A stretch of 36,979 nt of DNA from Ruminococcus sp. GTDB lineage: Bacteria; Bacillota; Clostridia; Oscillospirales; Ruminococcaceae. Below the pieces are notes generated by a model, which made no database searches, was not told the origin of the DNA, and was given only the letters and a program-made list of their open reading frames with translations. The stretch spans positions 1 to 36,979 of the forward strand of contig JAFWSI010000023.1 of NCBI GenBank assembly GCA_017519415.1. The letters are read 5' to 3'. Below, piece after piece: positions 7,803 through 15,531 of this stretch; the stretch's first letter is position 1, and each line of letters starts with the position of its first letter. The translations under genes were made by a program, and so were the position numbers.

Positions 7803-9185
7803 TTAATAAACTGTATCATCTGTCCTTTTTTCCGTGAACACAACGCCGAACTGCTTATCGCTTATATCGAAGCTCTTGTCTGTCTCTATAAGGATATGCC
7901 ACTGTGCCATATCGCAGCTTCCGACAGAAGGGAGCAGCCTGTCTATATTCACATATTTGTCCGTGAGCTCTGTTACTTCATGTCTGTTAGAGCCGCTGGG
8001 CTCCTGAGTGAGCACTATAAGGAGGTTATGGGTCTCGAACCATTCGTCCGTATACTTTTCAGCCGCGTCCGCAAAGCCCAATTCAGATCCGAAGGGATTA
8101 TCCTTTTTCGATCTGAGATCGTAATTGTCCTTTGTAGCCTCGATGTAGCTGTCAAGTCCCGCACGGTCGGTAACAAAGGCCTTCTGAGGATAGTACTCTG
8201 CGCCGTGGCCGTTGGTGCGTAAATACTGCGCCTCGAAATCAAAGGATACAGCGTCTGCAAGATCTGTCTTCTGCAGCAGCATCTTCTTCATGAGCAGCAG
8301 ATCGAATATATCTATCTTTCCGTCCTTGCAGAAATCAGCTGCCTGACAGTTGATATACGAGGATTTGTCGCTCTTTATGAGCCAGTTCTGAAGTGAAACA
8401 AGGTCTGAGATCGCAAAGCTTCCGTCATAGTTTATATCGTGAGCCGCTCTTCTCGGAGCCTGTATGTCATTGAGATCATTGCCGCTGCCAAGGAATACGC
8501 AGGACTTGAGAGTACCCGTTACACCAAAGTTATAGGTGAACTCCATGGTCTTGTCCTCGTCGTTGTAGCGGTAATCCTTGATCATGCCTATGTCGCAGAG
8601 TCCCTCAAGAAGAGCATCGACCGCATTCACTCTCTGTACCGAATTGAGACGCATGAATTCACGGCTGTTAATAACACTGTATACAGCTGTACACACGGAA
8701 TCTCTCTGATCCACCGTGTCCTGTCCGTGAGTGGTAACGGAAACGTTTTCAGAGCTGACTATATAATAACTCTTCTTCATGTACAGCTCAACCTTCTTGT
8801 TGGCGCCGTTGTCGAAGGTGAATGAGGGCTCCTGATAAGACCAGTCAAGCATATAGTTATAGCCGTCAAGATCCTTTCCCACATACAGTACCGTATAGGT
8901 ATAATCGGAGTGGGAGGTGAAATTCTCTTCTATGTAGGGATTTGTCTCGGAGGTATTGAAGCCGCCAAAAAACAGCGTGCCGCCCATTCCGGGACCGCAC
9001 TCAGTCCCGCCTACCAGTTGAAAGTCCATGTCCTCCCTGAAGTATCCGCCGTCGTCCTCATTGTAGACGCTTATAATAAGCGAACCTGTCCGGCTGTCCT
9101 GATCCGCCGAGGCTGCAAGACATGCAAGAGCCTGAACGGATACGGCTGCGCCGATGATGAATGAAATAATTTTATTTTTAGTCAT
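7803..9185 (-). CDS. Secreted dockerin protein, third gene of the ECF sigma operon
   Basis: 460 residues with a signal peptide. Residues about 25-130 are probably a beta-sandwich ('SLIISVYNEDDGGYF', 'YTYTVLYVGKDLDGY') like those of Gram-positive surface proteins. An alpha-helical stretch follows ('SVQRVNAVDALLEGLCDIGMI'). The dockerin lies in the middle, with loops 'DINYDGSFAISD' and 'DFCKDGKIDIFD', the R. flavefaciens-like pattern. The C-terminal 150 residues contain 'WFETHNLLIVL' and 'CDMAQWHILIE', which I tentatively relate to PrcB-like domains. No enzyme is recognised. ATG at 9185 has AAAGGG eight bases upstream; the in-frame GTG at 9194 is too close to that site. It begins 20 bases after the anti-sigma-like gene, so it is probably co-transcribed and may be part of the sensed system. 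Confidence 0.8.
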   Translation of the reverse strand: MTKNKIISFIIGAAVSVQALACLAASADQDSRTGSLIISVYNEDDGGYFREDMDFQLVGGTECGPGMGGTLFFGGFNTSETNPYIEENFTSHSDYTYTVLYVGKDLDGYNYMLDWSYQEPSFTFDNGANKKVELYMKKSYYIVSSENVSVTTHGQDTVDQRDSVCTAVYSVINSREFMRLNSVQRVNAVDALLEGLCDIGMIKDYRYNDEDKTMEFTYNFGVTGTLKSCVFLGSGNDLNDIQAPRRAAHDINYDGSFAISDLVSLQNWLIKSDKSSYINCQAADFCKDGKIDIFDLLLMKKMLLQKTDLADAVSFDFEAQYLRTNGHGAEYYPQKAFVTDRAGLDSYIEATKDNYDLRSKKDNPFGSELGFADAAEKYTDEWFETHNLLIVLTQEPSGSNRHEVTELTDKYVNIDRLLPSVGSCDMAQWHILIETDKSFDISDKQFGVVFTEKRTDDTVY

Positions 9186-9204
9186 ACAGATCACCCTTTC
9201 GTAA

Positions 9205-10206
9205 TTACTGATTGATGGAACGTATCTTGTTCATAAGCTCGTTTTTATCCATATAGCTGCGGCAATAGAGGTAGTAATTGTTATTGCCGCTGAACTGTAT
9301 GGCAACTGCGTCCTTGTCATCGAGACCGTTCACATGATAAGCTATGGCTTTGCAGGTATGGACCTCGTCAAAGGCACTGTCATAGCCCGACATGGAGGCC
9401 GTTCCTATCGCTCCCGCTATATAGCCGTATTTTGGATTGACAGCATATGCTGCCTGATAGCTTCCCTCATAGCCCTCGACCGCAGCCGTATCGTACTGCC
9501 GTTCAATCGTCATCATAGACCACGGCATGGTGCCTCCCCCGTGCTGCCAGCTTTTATCGGTAGTCACCGTCTGCGTTCCTGTAGTCACGCATGCGGTAGT
9601 GACTTCCTGCTGTTCGGTAACGGCAACATCCTGAACGGTGGTCGTACGAGTGGAGGGAATACCCATATCTCCGTCCGGATACGTGGTAGTACGCATATAG
9701 GGAATACCCATATTGCCGCCCGTTACTGTTACTGTTTCCTGCTCATCAGGTAACGTGGTAGTCAGCACGATTCCAGTAGTCTTTGCCGTTGAAGCTTCCG
9801 CAGTGCTTTTCGTCTGTGCAGTCGCAATGGCAGAGGCAGATACACGGGACGTACCCGGCTGATACTCAGTTACTGCTGTGGAGGTAACGGTTAACTCAGC
9901 CGAAGATGTGATCTTTGTCACAGCTGTTACCGTAGTCGCCGATGTATGAACAGGCTTCGCCGTGCTTACCGGAGAGGAAGCAGCCTCGGAAGACGAGGTC
10001 TCCGTAGTAATGATATGCTCTGCCGAGGGTATCTTGTCCGGCGGGGGCATATTCTTCCATACCGCAAGCCCTATGATAACGGCGGCACACAGCCCTGTAA
10101 CAGCAGGAACGCATATCCTCAGCACGCCTGCTATGCGTCTTTTTTTCTTTTCATGTTCGTCGCGGACTTCAAGCACGTATCTTGCCATTTCTTCATAACT
10201 TTTCAT
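9205..10206 (-). CDS. Single-pass membrane anti-sigma-like protein with Thr/Ser-rich ectodomain
   Basis: 333 residues. A short cytoplasmic N-terminus ('MKSYEEMARYVLEVRDEHEKK') is followed by one transmembrane helix at about residues 27-50, then roughly 160 Thr/Ser/Ala-rich residues. This linker contains a duplicated 'MGIPxxRTTT' unit. A compact C-terminal domain ('YAVNPKYGYIAGAIG', 'AIQFSGNNNYYLYC') follows. Placement directly behind an ECF sigma gene, with a 14-base overlap, and the topology point to an anti-sigma factor or sensor that holds the sigma factor at the membrane. No canonical zinc anti-sigma motif (HxxxCxxC) is visible, so the contact surface is unknown. The ATG at 10206 has AGGAGG upstream inside the sigma gene, which implies translational coupling. 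The extracellular domain may bind a wall or plant polysaccharide, as RsgI-type sensors do; that is inference. Confidence 0.7.
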   Translation of the reverse strand: MKSYEEMARYVLEVRDEHEKKKRRIAGVLRICVPAVTGLCAAVIIGLAVWKNMPPPDKIPSAEHIITTETSSSEAASSPVSTAKPVHTSATTVTAVTKITSSAELTVTSTAVTEYQPGTSRVSASAIATAQTKSTAEASTAKTTGIVLTTTLPDEQETVTVTGGNMGIPYMRTTTYPDGDMGIPSTRTTTVQDVAVTEQQEVTTACVTTGTQTVTTDKSWQHGGGTMPWSMMTIERQYDTAAVEGYEGSYQAAYAVNPKYGYIAGAIGTASMSGYDSAFDEVHTCKAIAYHVNGLDDKDAVAIQFSGNNNYYLYCRSYMDKNELMNKIRSINQ

Positions 10207-10747
10207 AGCTGAAGCCCTCCTTCTCCAATTCTGTCCTGAGCGCTTTCCTCGCATTGTACAGGAGGTTCTCTATCTGCTTTTTCGACCTGCCCATTATCTC
10301 CGCAGATTCGGAATTGCCGAACTCTTCGAAATAGGTAAGGTACAGTACCTGCTGGTATTCCTTTTTCAGCTGCCGCAGCGAACGGTGGAGGATTATCCTC
10401 TCTTCGCTGACAAGATAGCTCTGTTCAATGTCGGCTTCGTCCTTAAGGTCGCCGCAGTCGTCTATGGACAGCCTCCTGTGACGGAACAGGCCTCTCATAT
10501 GATCTACAGCGATATTCCTGCCTATAGTGTAAAGCCATGTCTTGAAGGAGCATTTCCCGCTGAATCCCGGTCTCTTTACAGCAAGCCTTATAAATGTATC
10601 CTGTACACAGTCCTCCGCTGAACTGAGATCATTGGTATAACTGCGCAGGTACAGCATGAGACCGTCCTTGTAATCGCGGACGATCTCCACCATACCGCTG
10701 TCATCACCTGCAAGGAAACGGCGGTAGCTACTTTCACCGTTATCCAT
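10193..10747 (-). CDS. ECF-family RNA polymerase sigma factor
   Basis: 184 residues, the usual ECF size. Region 2 is clear ('AEDCVQDTFIRLA', 'FKTWLYTIGRNIAVDHMR') and so is the region 4 helix-turn-helix ('LYLTYFEEFGNSESAEIMGRSKKQIENLLYNARKAL'; it reads as separate sensor and recognition helices). It should direct core polymerase to its own operon and probably to other extracellular-function genes when released by the downstream membrane protein. ATG at 10747 has AAAGGAG eight bases upstream; the in-frame start at 10786 lacks one. It is the first gene of a three-gene operon whose leader carries a strong terminator (10870-10914). Confidence 0.9.
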   Translation of the reverse strand: MDNGESSYRRFLAGDDSGMVEIVRDYKDGLMLYLRSYTNDLSSAEDCVQDTFIRLAVKRPGFSGKCSFKTWLYTIGRNIAVDHMRGLFRHRRLSIDDCGDLKDEADIEQSYLVSEERIILHRSLRQLKKEYQQVLYLTYFEEFGNSESAEIMGRSKKQIENLLYNARKALRTELEKEGFSYEKL

Positions 10748-10785
10748 TGTAGAGACTCCTTTCGTGTAAGTTCCTGTGTCCTTCA

Positions 10786-10816
10786 CTTATTAGTCGTATC
10801 CCGCTGCCAAAAACAC
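10786..10816 (-). promoter_or_regulatory. Candidate ECF-type (autoregulatory) promoter
   Basis: Between the leader terminator and the sigma gene the minus strand reads GTGTTTTTGGCAGC, then CGACTAATAAG. This is unlike a sigma-A promoter but loosely resembles ECF promoters with a CGTC-like -10. It is about 40 bases upstream of the ATG. Weak evidence; no second copy was found in the window. Confidence 0.25.
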
Positions 10817-10869
10817 TAAGTCATGTTATGATTTTTTTCTCCGCCGCATAAATATTTACGTATCAAAAC

Positions 10870-10914
10870 AAAAAAGCATATCCTGCCGTCGGTAATGTAC
10901 GGCAGCCGATATGC
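10870..10914 (-). terminator. Strong terminator upstream of the ECF sigma gene
   Basis: GCATATC-CTGCCGT (10876-10889) pairs with ACGGCAG-CC-GATATGC (10899-10914): 14 base pairs with a two-base bulge and a nine-base loop. On the minus strand it is followed by TTTTTTGTTTTG. No coding gene lies upstream on this strand for over 1 kb, so it must end a short leader or small RNA. Confidence 0.85.
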
Positions 10915-10977
10915 TTATGGTCTTCTTTATCTGTAAAAGCGGACTCCTGTGCGATAATTCTCAATTTTAAGCCCGCA
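10870..10977 (-). ncRNA. Putative small RNA or attenuated leader of the ECF sigma operon
   Basis: A minus-strand promoter (TTGATT 11006-11011, 16 bases, TAAAAT 10984-10989) should start transcription near 10977, and the strong terminator ends it near 10870, giving an RNA of about 105-110 nt. Its 5' part forms a six-pair stem (10971-10976 with 10939-10944) enclosing a 26-base internal segment. A roughly 24-base A-rich linker leads to the terminator. I do not recognise a known riboswitch class. It may be a free-standing sRNA, or a regulated leader where read-through continues 120 bases to the sigma gene. Confidence 0.45.
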
Positions 10978-10983
10978 TATAAT

Positions 10984-11011
10984 ATTTTATCATATTTTTT
11001 ATAATAATCAA
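10984..11011 (-). promoter_or_regulatory. Promoter of the putative leader/sRNA
   Basis: TTGATT (11006-11011) and TAAAAT (10984-10989) with a 16-base spacer, both close to consensus. The region is very AT-rich, so alternative -10 boxes exist nearby. Confidence 0.5.
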
Positions 11012-11069
11012 GCTCAAACAATCACAAATTTTTTAACGTAAAATTGTGCAGTTTTTCAGTGTTAAATCA

Positions 11070-11098
11070 TTGATTTTTTGTATAAAATATCGTATAAT
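11070..11098 (+). promoter_or_regulatory. Promoter of the iron-sulfur flavoprotein gene
   Basis: TTGATT (11070-11075) and TATAAT (11093-11098) with a 17-base spacer on the plus strand. The predicted leader is about 120 bases with no recognised structure. It is back-to-back with the leftward leader promoter, about 60 bases away. Confidence 0.7.
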
Positions 11099-11224
11099 AA
11101 TTGTAACGATCACCGCAAGATCAAAAATCCTCTATGACAGATTTGAAATGACGCAATACCCTCTATAATGATTAAATTCCAACAACCGAAACCAATCAAC
11201 ATTACACAGAAAAGGAGTTATAGT

Positions 11225-12169
11225 ATGAGTTTTAAAGTTATGGGTGTGACAGCGGGCAGAAAGGACAGCAATTCCGAAATATTGCTGAAGGAATCCCTGC
11301 TTGCATGTCAGGAAATGGGCGCAGAGGTAACGCTGATCAATCTGAGAGACTATAATATACTGGATTGTACGGGCTGCACCTCATGCACGATAGGTATGTC
11401 AATGGGCAAAAACACAGGCTGTTCGTTAAAGAACGCCGACGACAAACAGCGCATAATGGATGTGCTGCTCAATCAGGACGCGGTAATCTTCTCCGCTCCC
11501 ACCTACGAGCTCATGCCCTCGTCGCTGTTCCTTAAATTCATGCACCGCAATCTCGCATACGAAACAGCCTTTCTTACCAAGATAGGAGCTATCGAGCCCC
11601 GCGACCGTGTAGGCGCACTTATCGCCGTGGGCGGCTCCACACGTTCATGGCAGTCAATGGCTCTTGAATGTATGCAGATCACCACAGTTACCAACAGCTT
11701 CAAGATAGTTGATATGTATATGGCAACTATGGTACCCGCTCCCGCTCAGGTGCTCCTGTACGACGAGAAGCTCGCCCGTGCAAGGGAGATAGGTCAGAAC
11801 GTAATGAAGGCACTGAACACTCCTCCCGCTGAACGTAAATGGCTGGGCGATCCCGAGGCCGGCTGGTGTCCCAACTGCCACAGCAACTGTCTCTGTCTCG
11901 GAGAGCCGCAGTGGGGCGGTCTCCAGTACCCCATAGAGTGTACAGTCTGCGGCGCAGGCGGCGACCTTGTGAAGACCGACGACGGCAAGTGGAAATTCGT
12001 TATCGCTGCCAACGGACTTGAGCGCGACCGTACCACAGAAGAGGGACGCGGAGTTCACTGCGACGAGATAGCAGATGTTCAGGGCGGCTTCTTCATGGAT
12101 CCCACAAAGCGTCAGACCGTAGCGGAAAGACTGCCGAAATACCAGAAGATAACCTTCAAGGGCATATGA
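11225..12169 (+). CDS. NADPH-dependent FMN reductase / iron-sulfur flavoprotein family protein
   Basis: 314 residues, predicted cytoplasmic. The N-terminal half is a flavodoxin-like fold ('KVMGVTAGRKDSNSEILLKESL' start, flavin loop 'FSAPTYELMPSSLF'). It carries a cysteine cluster CxxCxxC at residues 48, 51 and 54 plus Cys66, the arrangement of iron-sulfur flavoproteins that pass electrons from ferredoxin. The C-terminal part adds two further Cys groups ('WCPNCHSNCLC' and 'CTVCG') that look like a zinc ribbon or second metal site. ATG at 11225 has AAGGAG seven bases upstream; the in-frame start at 11168 lacks one. It is monocistronic with its own promoter. It converges on the corrinoid transport operon, but nothing in the sequence proves a link to cobalamin. 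The partner and substrate are unknown. Confidence 0.8.
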   Translation: MSFKVMGVTAGRKDSNSEILLKESLLACQEMGAEVTLINLRDYNILDCTGCTSCTIGMSMGKNTGCSLKNADDKQRIMDVLLNQDAVIFSAPTYELMPSSLFLKFMHRNLAYETAFLTKIGAIEPRDRVGALIAVGGSTRSWQSMALECMQITTVTNSFKIVDMYMATMVPAPAQVLLYDEKLARAREIGQNVMKALNTPPAERKWLGDPEAGWCPNCHSNCLCLGEPQWGGLQYPIECTVCGAGGDLVKTDDGKWKFVIAANGLERDRTTEEGRGVHCDEIADVQGGFFMDPTKRQTVAERLPKYQKITFKGI

Positions 12170-12197
12170 CAAGCTGAAAAAGACTCCTGATATAATG

Positions 12198-12235
12198 AAA
12201 TATCCCGTAAGCGGTATTGCGCTTACGGGATATTT
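12198..12235. terminator. Bidirectional terminator between convergent genes
   Basis: AAATATCCCGTAAGCG (12198-12213) pairs perfectly over 16 bases with 12220-12235 around a six-base loop. A/T-rich ends on both sides suit termination of the flavoprotein gene and of the leftward transporter operon. Confidence 0.8.
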
Positions 12236-12240
12236 CTGTT

Positions 12241-13347
12241 CTATATGCTTCCCCGCAGCTTTCCGAGGCTGTCCGCATATCCGGCAAGCTCCTTGTTGGC
12301 AAGGTTCATCTGTCCGAAACTCTTTACCGTGCATATTACACTTCCGCACCTGTCTATCAGCTCCTTTGCCCTGCGTAAGCTTTCTGCGCTTACAGACTCA
12401 AATGACTTTTCCGTTATAAGCTCCGCTGAAAGAGCCGCCGCCACAGGAAAGTCAAGGTCGTTCTCATGTATCACGCCTGCCGCAAAGGCGGTGCCGCGGC
12501 GCTGAAGCATACGGTACATCGGTATGCCGCTTCCTCCTCCGCCTATGACGAACACCTCCGGTCTGCCCGTGACACGCTCTGCCTCGGCAGTACCGAAAAG
12601 CCCGTTGAAGGTGCCGCTTGTCATGGAATAAAGTCCGCTTATGTACCCGTCCGAGAATATATCCTCGGGAGTACCGAGTCTGTCGGCTTTTCCGCTGTGT
12701 ACGCACAGTATCTTATCGGAAAAACGCTGAGCAAGGTCTATCTCATGAAGTGACTGCACCACCGCAATATTTCTGCTTCGTACAAGCTCCCTCAGTACGG
12801 TGAGTAGCCTCAGCTTATTATTTATATCGAGAAATGAAGTCGGCTCATCCAGCAGCATGACCTGCGGCTGCTGGGCTATGGCTCTTGCAAGCATTACCGT
12901 CTGACGCTGGCCGTCGCTGATACAGCGGAAATCCGTATCCGCAAGATAAGCCGTACCTGTCAGTTCCATGGCCTCCCTGACTGCCGCCCTGTCCCCATCG
13001 GTGAGCAGTCCCAGCCTGCCGGTATACGGGTATCTGCCCGTGGAAACTATATCCGAACAGGTCATTTTCTCCGCGTCTATCCTGTCGGTCAGGCAGACAG
13101 AGAGCCTACGCGATATATCGCTTTCTTTCATGGAGGATAAATCTCCGCCGCATATGCTGACCCTGCCGGATATGAGAGGAAGCTGCGCGGCGATGCTTTT
13201 AAGCACCGTGGATTTGCCTGCACCGTTGGGGCCTATTATCGTCAGTATCTCCCCTGCTCTGACCTCAAAGGCAAGTCCGTCCACGACTACCTTTTTTCCG
13301 TATCCCGCCGAGACTCCCTCGGCTCTTAAAACCGTATCCTCCGCCAC
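12241..13347 (-). CDS. btuD: Corrinoid/iron-type ABC importer ATPase with C-terminal extension
   Basis: 368 residues. The first roughly 250 form an ABC ATPase of the BtuD/FecE type: Walker A 'GPNGAGKST' at residue 39, signature 'ISDGQRQTVML', Walker B 'VMLLDEPTSFLD'. The last roughly 110 residues are an extra domain with a Rossmann-like glycine motif ('VFVIGGGGSGIPMYRML') that ordinary BtuD (about 250 residues) lacks. It energises uptake together with the permease and binding protein upstream. Start is GTG at 13347, directly after the TGA of the permease gene, with AGGAGG upstream. Last gene of the riboswitch-controlled operon. The substrate is inferred from the riboswitch and CbiK neighbour; haem or siderophore importers look similar. 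Confidence 0.8.
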   Translation of the reverse strand: MAEDTVLRAEGVSAGYGKKVVVDGLAFEVRAGEILTIIGPNGAGKSTVLKSIAAQLPLISGRVSICGGDLSSMKESDISRRLSVCLTDRIDAEKMTCSDIVSTGRYPYTGRLGLLTDGDRAAVREAMELTGTAYLADTDFRCISDGQRQTVMLARAIAQQPQVMLLDEPTSFLDINNKLRLLTVLRELVRSRNIAVVQSLHEIDLAQRFSDKILCVHSGKADRLGTPEDIFSDGYISGLYSMTSGTFNGLFGTAEAERVTGRPEVFVIGGGGSGIPMYRMLQRRGTAFAAGVIHENDLDFPVAAALSAELITEKSFESVSAESLRRAKELIDRCGSVICTVKSFGQMNLANKELAGYADSLGKLRGSI

Positions 13348-14373
13348 TCAGATCCCCCTCCTCTCCTTATTCCTTCCGAGCATGACTGCAATGACGACCG
13401 GCGCTCCGAATACTGCCGTGACCGTGCTTATGCTCAGCTCCACGGGAGAAAACACCGTGCGTGCTATAAGGTCGCAGGCAAGGCAGAAGGCTGCTCCGCC
13501 CACAAAGGATGCAGGGATTATTACGATCGGCTTTGCGGTACCGAAAAGTCCTTTCATCAGATGCGGAACCGCCACGCCAACAAAGGAAACAGGTCCCGCA
13601 AAGGCGGTAACACAGGCGGAAAGCATTCCGGAAAGAAGTATCAGAGCCAGTCTGAACATTCTGATATTGACGCCCATATTCACAGCATAGCTCTCTCCCA
13701 GCTGATATGCGCTCATGGGCTTGGACAACATGAAAGCTGCTGCCGTGCCCGCAAGAACTATCACCGCTATCACGCGGACATCTGCCATGTCGATACCCGA
13801 GAAGCTGCCCATGGACCAGTTATGGAGATTGACTATGTTGGAATCGTCGGCAAAGGTGACAAACAGCTCCGTAACAGCCGAGCAGATATATCCCGTCATC
13901 ACGCCCGCTATTATGAGCTGAGCCATGTTCCTGACCCTGCCGGCAAAAAGCAGTATCACACCCATGGCAGCGACGGAGCCTGCAAAGGACGCAGCGACCA
14001 TAAGAGCAGAATTCATTACAAAACCGTGCTGAAGCGATACTATCATGGCAACGGCTACCGTCAGCTTTGCTCCCGATGATATGCCGAGAACATAGGGACC
14101 TGCTATGGGATTGGCAAAGAAGCTCTGCAAAAGGTAGCCCGAAACGGAAAGGGCTCCCCCCAGCAGCAGAGCCGCCGCCGCCCTCGGCAGACGTATCTCC
14201 GATACTATCCTGTATGCCGCGGTATCATTGCTTTCACCGGAAAGCGCTTCCGCAACCTCCCTGACCGACAGCCCGCTGCTGCCGCAGACAAGCTCGGTTA
14301 CCGCAAAAAACAAGGTGAGCGCAGTCAGCAGCAAAAAGCATACCGTCCATCTTACAGCTCTCTTACGTTCCAT
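13348..14373 (-). CDS. btuC: BtuC/FecCD-family ABC importer permease
   Basis: 341 residues and strongly hydrophobic, consistent with the ten-helix BtuC fold. Family motifs visible include 'RLPRAAAALLLGGALSVSGYLLQSFFANPIAGPYVLGI' in pieces and 'GPVSFVGVAVPHL'. It forms the membrane channel with the adjacent ATPase. ATG at 14373 has GGAGG upstream. It starts nine bases after the binding-protein gene and abuts the ATPase gene. Corrinoid specificity is inferred from the riboswitch upstream of the operon. Confidence 0.85.
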   Translation of the reverse strand: MERKRAVRWTVCFLLLTALTLFFAVTELVCGSSGLSVREVAEALSGESNDTAAYRIVSEIRLPRAAAALLLGGALSVSGYLLQSFFANPIAGPYVLGISSGAKLTVAVAMIVSLQHGFVMNSALMVAASFAGSVAAMGVILLFAGRVRNMAQLIIAGVMTGYICSAVTELFVTFADDSNIVNLHNWSMGSFSGIDMADVRVIAVIVLAGTAAAFMLSKPMSAYQLGESYAVNMGVNIRMFRLALILLSGMLSACVTAFAGPVSFVGVAVPHLMKGLFGTAKPIVIIPASFVGGAAFCLACDLIARTVFSPVELSISTVTAVFGAPVVIAVMLGRNKERRGI

Positions 14374-14382
14374 ATTTCCTCC

Positions 14383-15531
14383 TCATTCAAGACGGTGCAG
14401 GAAACTCATCTCCTTACCGTCGGCCTGCTGTGAAAAAACAAGCTCAAGGTCGCATATCATGTCCGCCGCTCCCGTTGTCTGCTGGAACATATTCTGTCCC
14501 GTACACCATACGTTTCCGTTCTTTACTGCCTTGCAGTCCGCAAGGACGCCGCATTTCCCGATAAGCTGCTCCACACTGTCAAGCTCGCCTTCAATGGTGC
14601 TGTTGTATATAAGAAAATCCGCATCACGGGCTGTTTCGTAGAAGGTCTCGGTCTGTATATTCATGGTGGACAGAGCGTTATCTTCGATCTTTAGCTGATC
14701 TGCGGTAAATATATAGCTGCCGCCCGCAAGCTCTATCATCTTTGAAATGTAGTCTCCGGGCTTTCTTATGTTCACATAGCCGTTGGAGCTTATATAGAAA
14801 AACGCGGCTGTCTTTCTCTCTCCGTCATTGCGTTCTTTCTTCATAAGCTCATCGAAGCCCTTTGTCTTTTCATTGAAAAAGTCCTCCGCACTCTCTGCGT
14901 CCCCCGTCAGCAGTCCGTAGAGCTTGAGCCATTCCATTCTGCCGAGAGGGTGGGATTCGTAGCTCGAACGCTCCACCAGCACCGGTATGCCCAGCGCCTC
15001 TATCTTTTCCCTTACCTCGGGAGTATGGTATATCATGGTAGACTCTACCGCAAGTCCGCAGTTTCCCGATACGAGAGCCTCGTAATCGGGGGAGCTGTAC
15101 TTGCCTATATAGGCTATTCTGCCCGATCCCACAGCGTCCCTTATATCCGGAAGGCTCCAGTCCTTTTCAGCCGTGGAGGTCATGGCCACCTCATCAAGGC
15201 TGCCTATGCCGTCAAAAAGATCCATTGCCGAGGAAGCTGCAACGTATATGTTCTCAACCGGCTGACGTATTACAGTCACGTCCCCGTCGGTTCCGGGAAC
15301 TTCTGCACCTTCCGGAACGATAAGAAAGCTGTCGTCGCCTATCCTTGCGAGTGAATATCCGCCCTCATAATAGTCCACCGAAAACTGCTCGGCATATCGC
15401 AGCTCCATGCTGCCCGTTTTCACGAGCTGTACCTTTTCGGTGGAAGTCGTTTTTCCCGACTTGCAGGAAAAGCTGCAAAGGCATATGAGACCACAGAATA
15501 CTGCGCAGGTCCTTCTAAGCATATCCGTCAC
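14383..15531 (-). CDS. btuF: Periplasmic-binding-protein-like lipoprotein of the B12-type importer
   Basis: 382 residues of the FecB/BtuF class. A Cys-rich export signal ('AVFCGLICLCSFSC') suggests lipid anchoring, most likely at Cys23, though the lipobox is imperfect. The body shows the two-lobed family pattern ('PVENIYVAASSAMDLFDGIG', 'GRIAYIGKY', 'GLAVESTMIY', 'WLKLYGLL', 'AGGSYIF'). It delivers substrate to the permease. The predicted GTG at 15531 overlaps the TGA of the upstream lipoprotein gene by four bases. An in-frame ATG at 15522 is an alternative; neither has a strong ribosome binding site, which suggests translational coupling. Confidence 0.8.
   Translation of the reverse strand: MTDMLRRTCAVFCGLICLCSFSCKSGKTTSTEKVQLVKTGSMELRYAEQFSVDYYEGGYSLARIGDDSFLIVPEGAEVPGTDGDVTVIRQPVENIYVAASSAMDLFDGIGSLDEVAMTSTAEKDWSLPDIRDAVGSGRIAYIGKYSSPDYEALVSGNCGLAVESTMIYHTPEVREKIEALGIPVLVERSSYESHPLGRMEWLKLYGLLTGDAESAEDFFNEKTKGFDELMKKERNDGERKTAAFFYISSNGYVNIRKPGDYISKMIELAGGSYIFTADQLKIEDNALSTMNIQTETFYETARDADFLIYNSTIEGELDSVEQLIGKCGVLADCKAVKNGNVWCTGQNMFQQTTGAADMICDLELVFSQQADGKEMSFLHRLE

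Noticed and set aside
7649-7843. 64-residue minus-strand gene downstream of the ECF operon
   Set aside because: It overlaps the end of the dockerin gene and two hairpins and lacks a ribosome binding site.
11654-12349. 231-residue minus-strand frame across the flavoprotein gene end
   Set aside because: It covers the bidirectional terminator and two real genes; no start signal.
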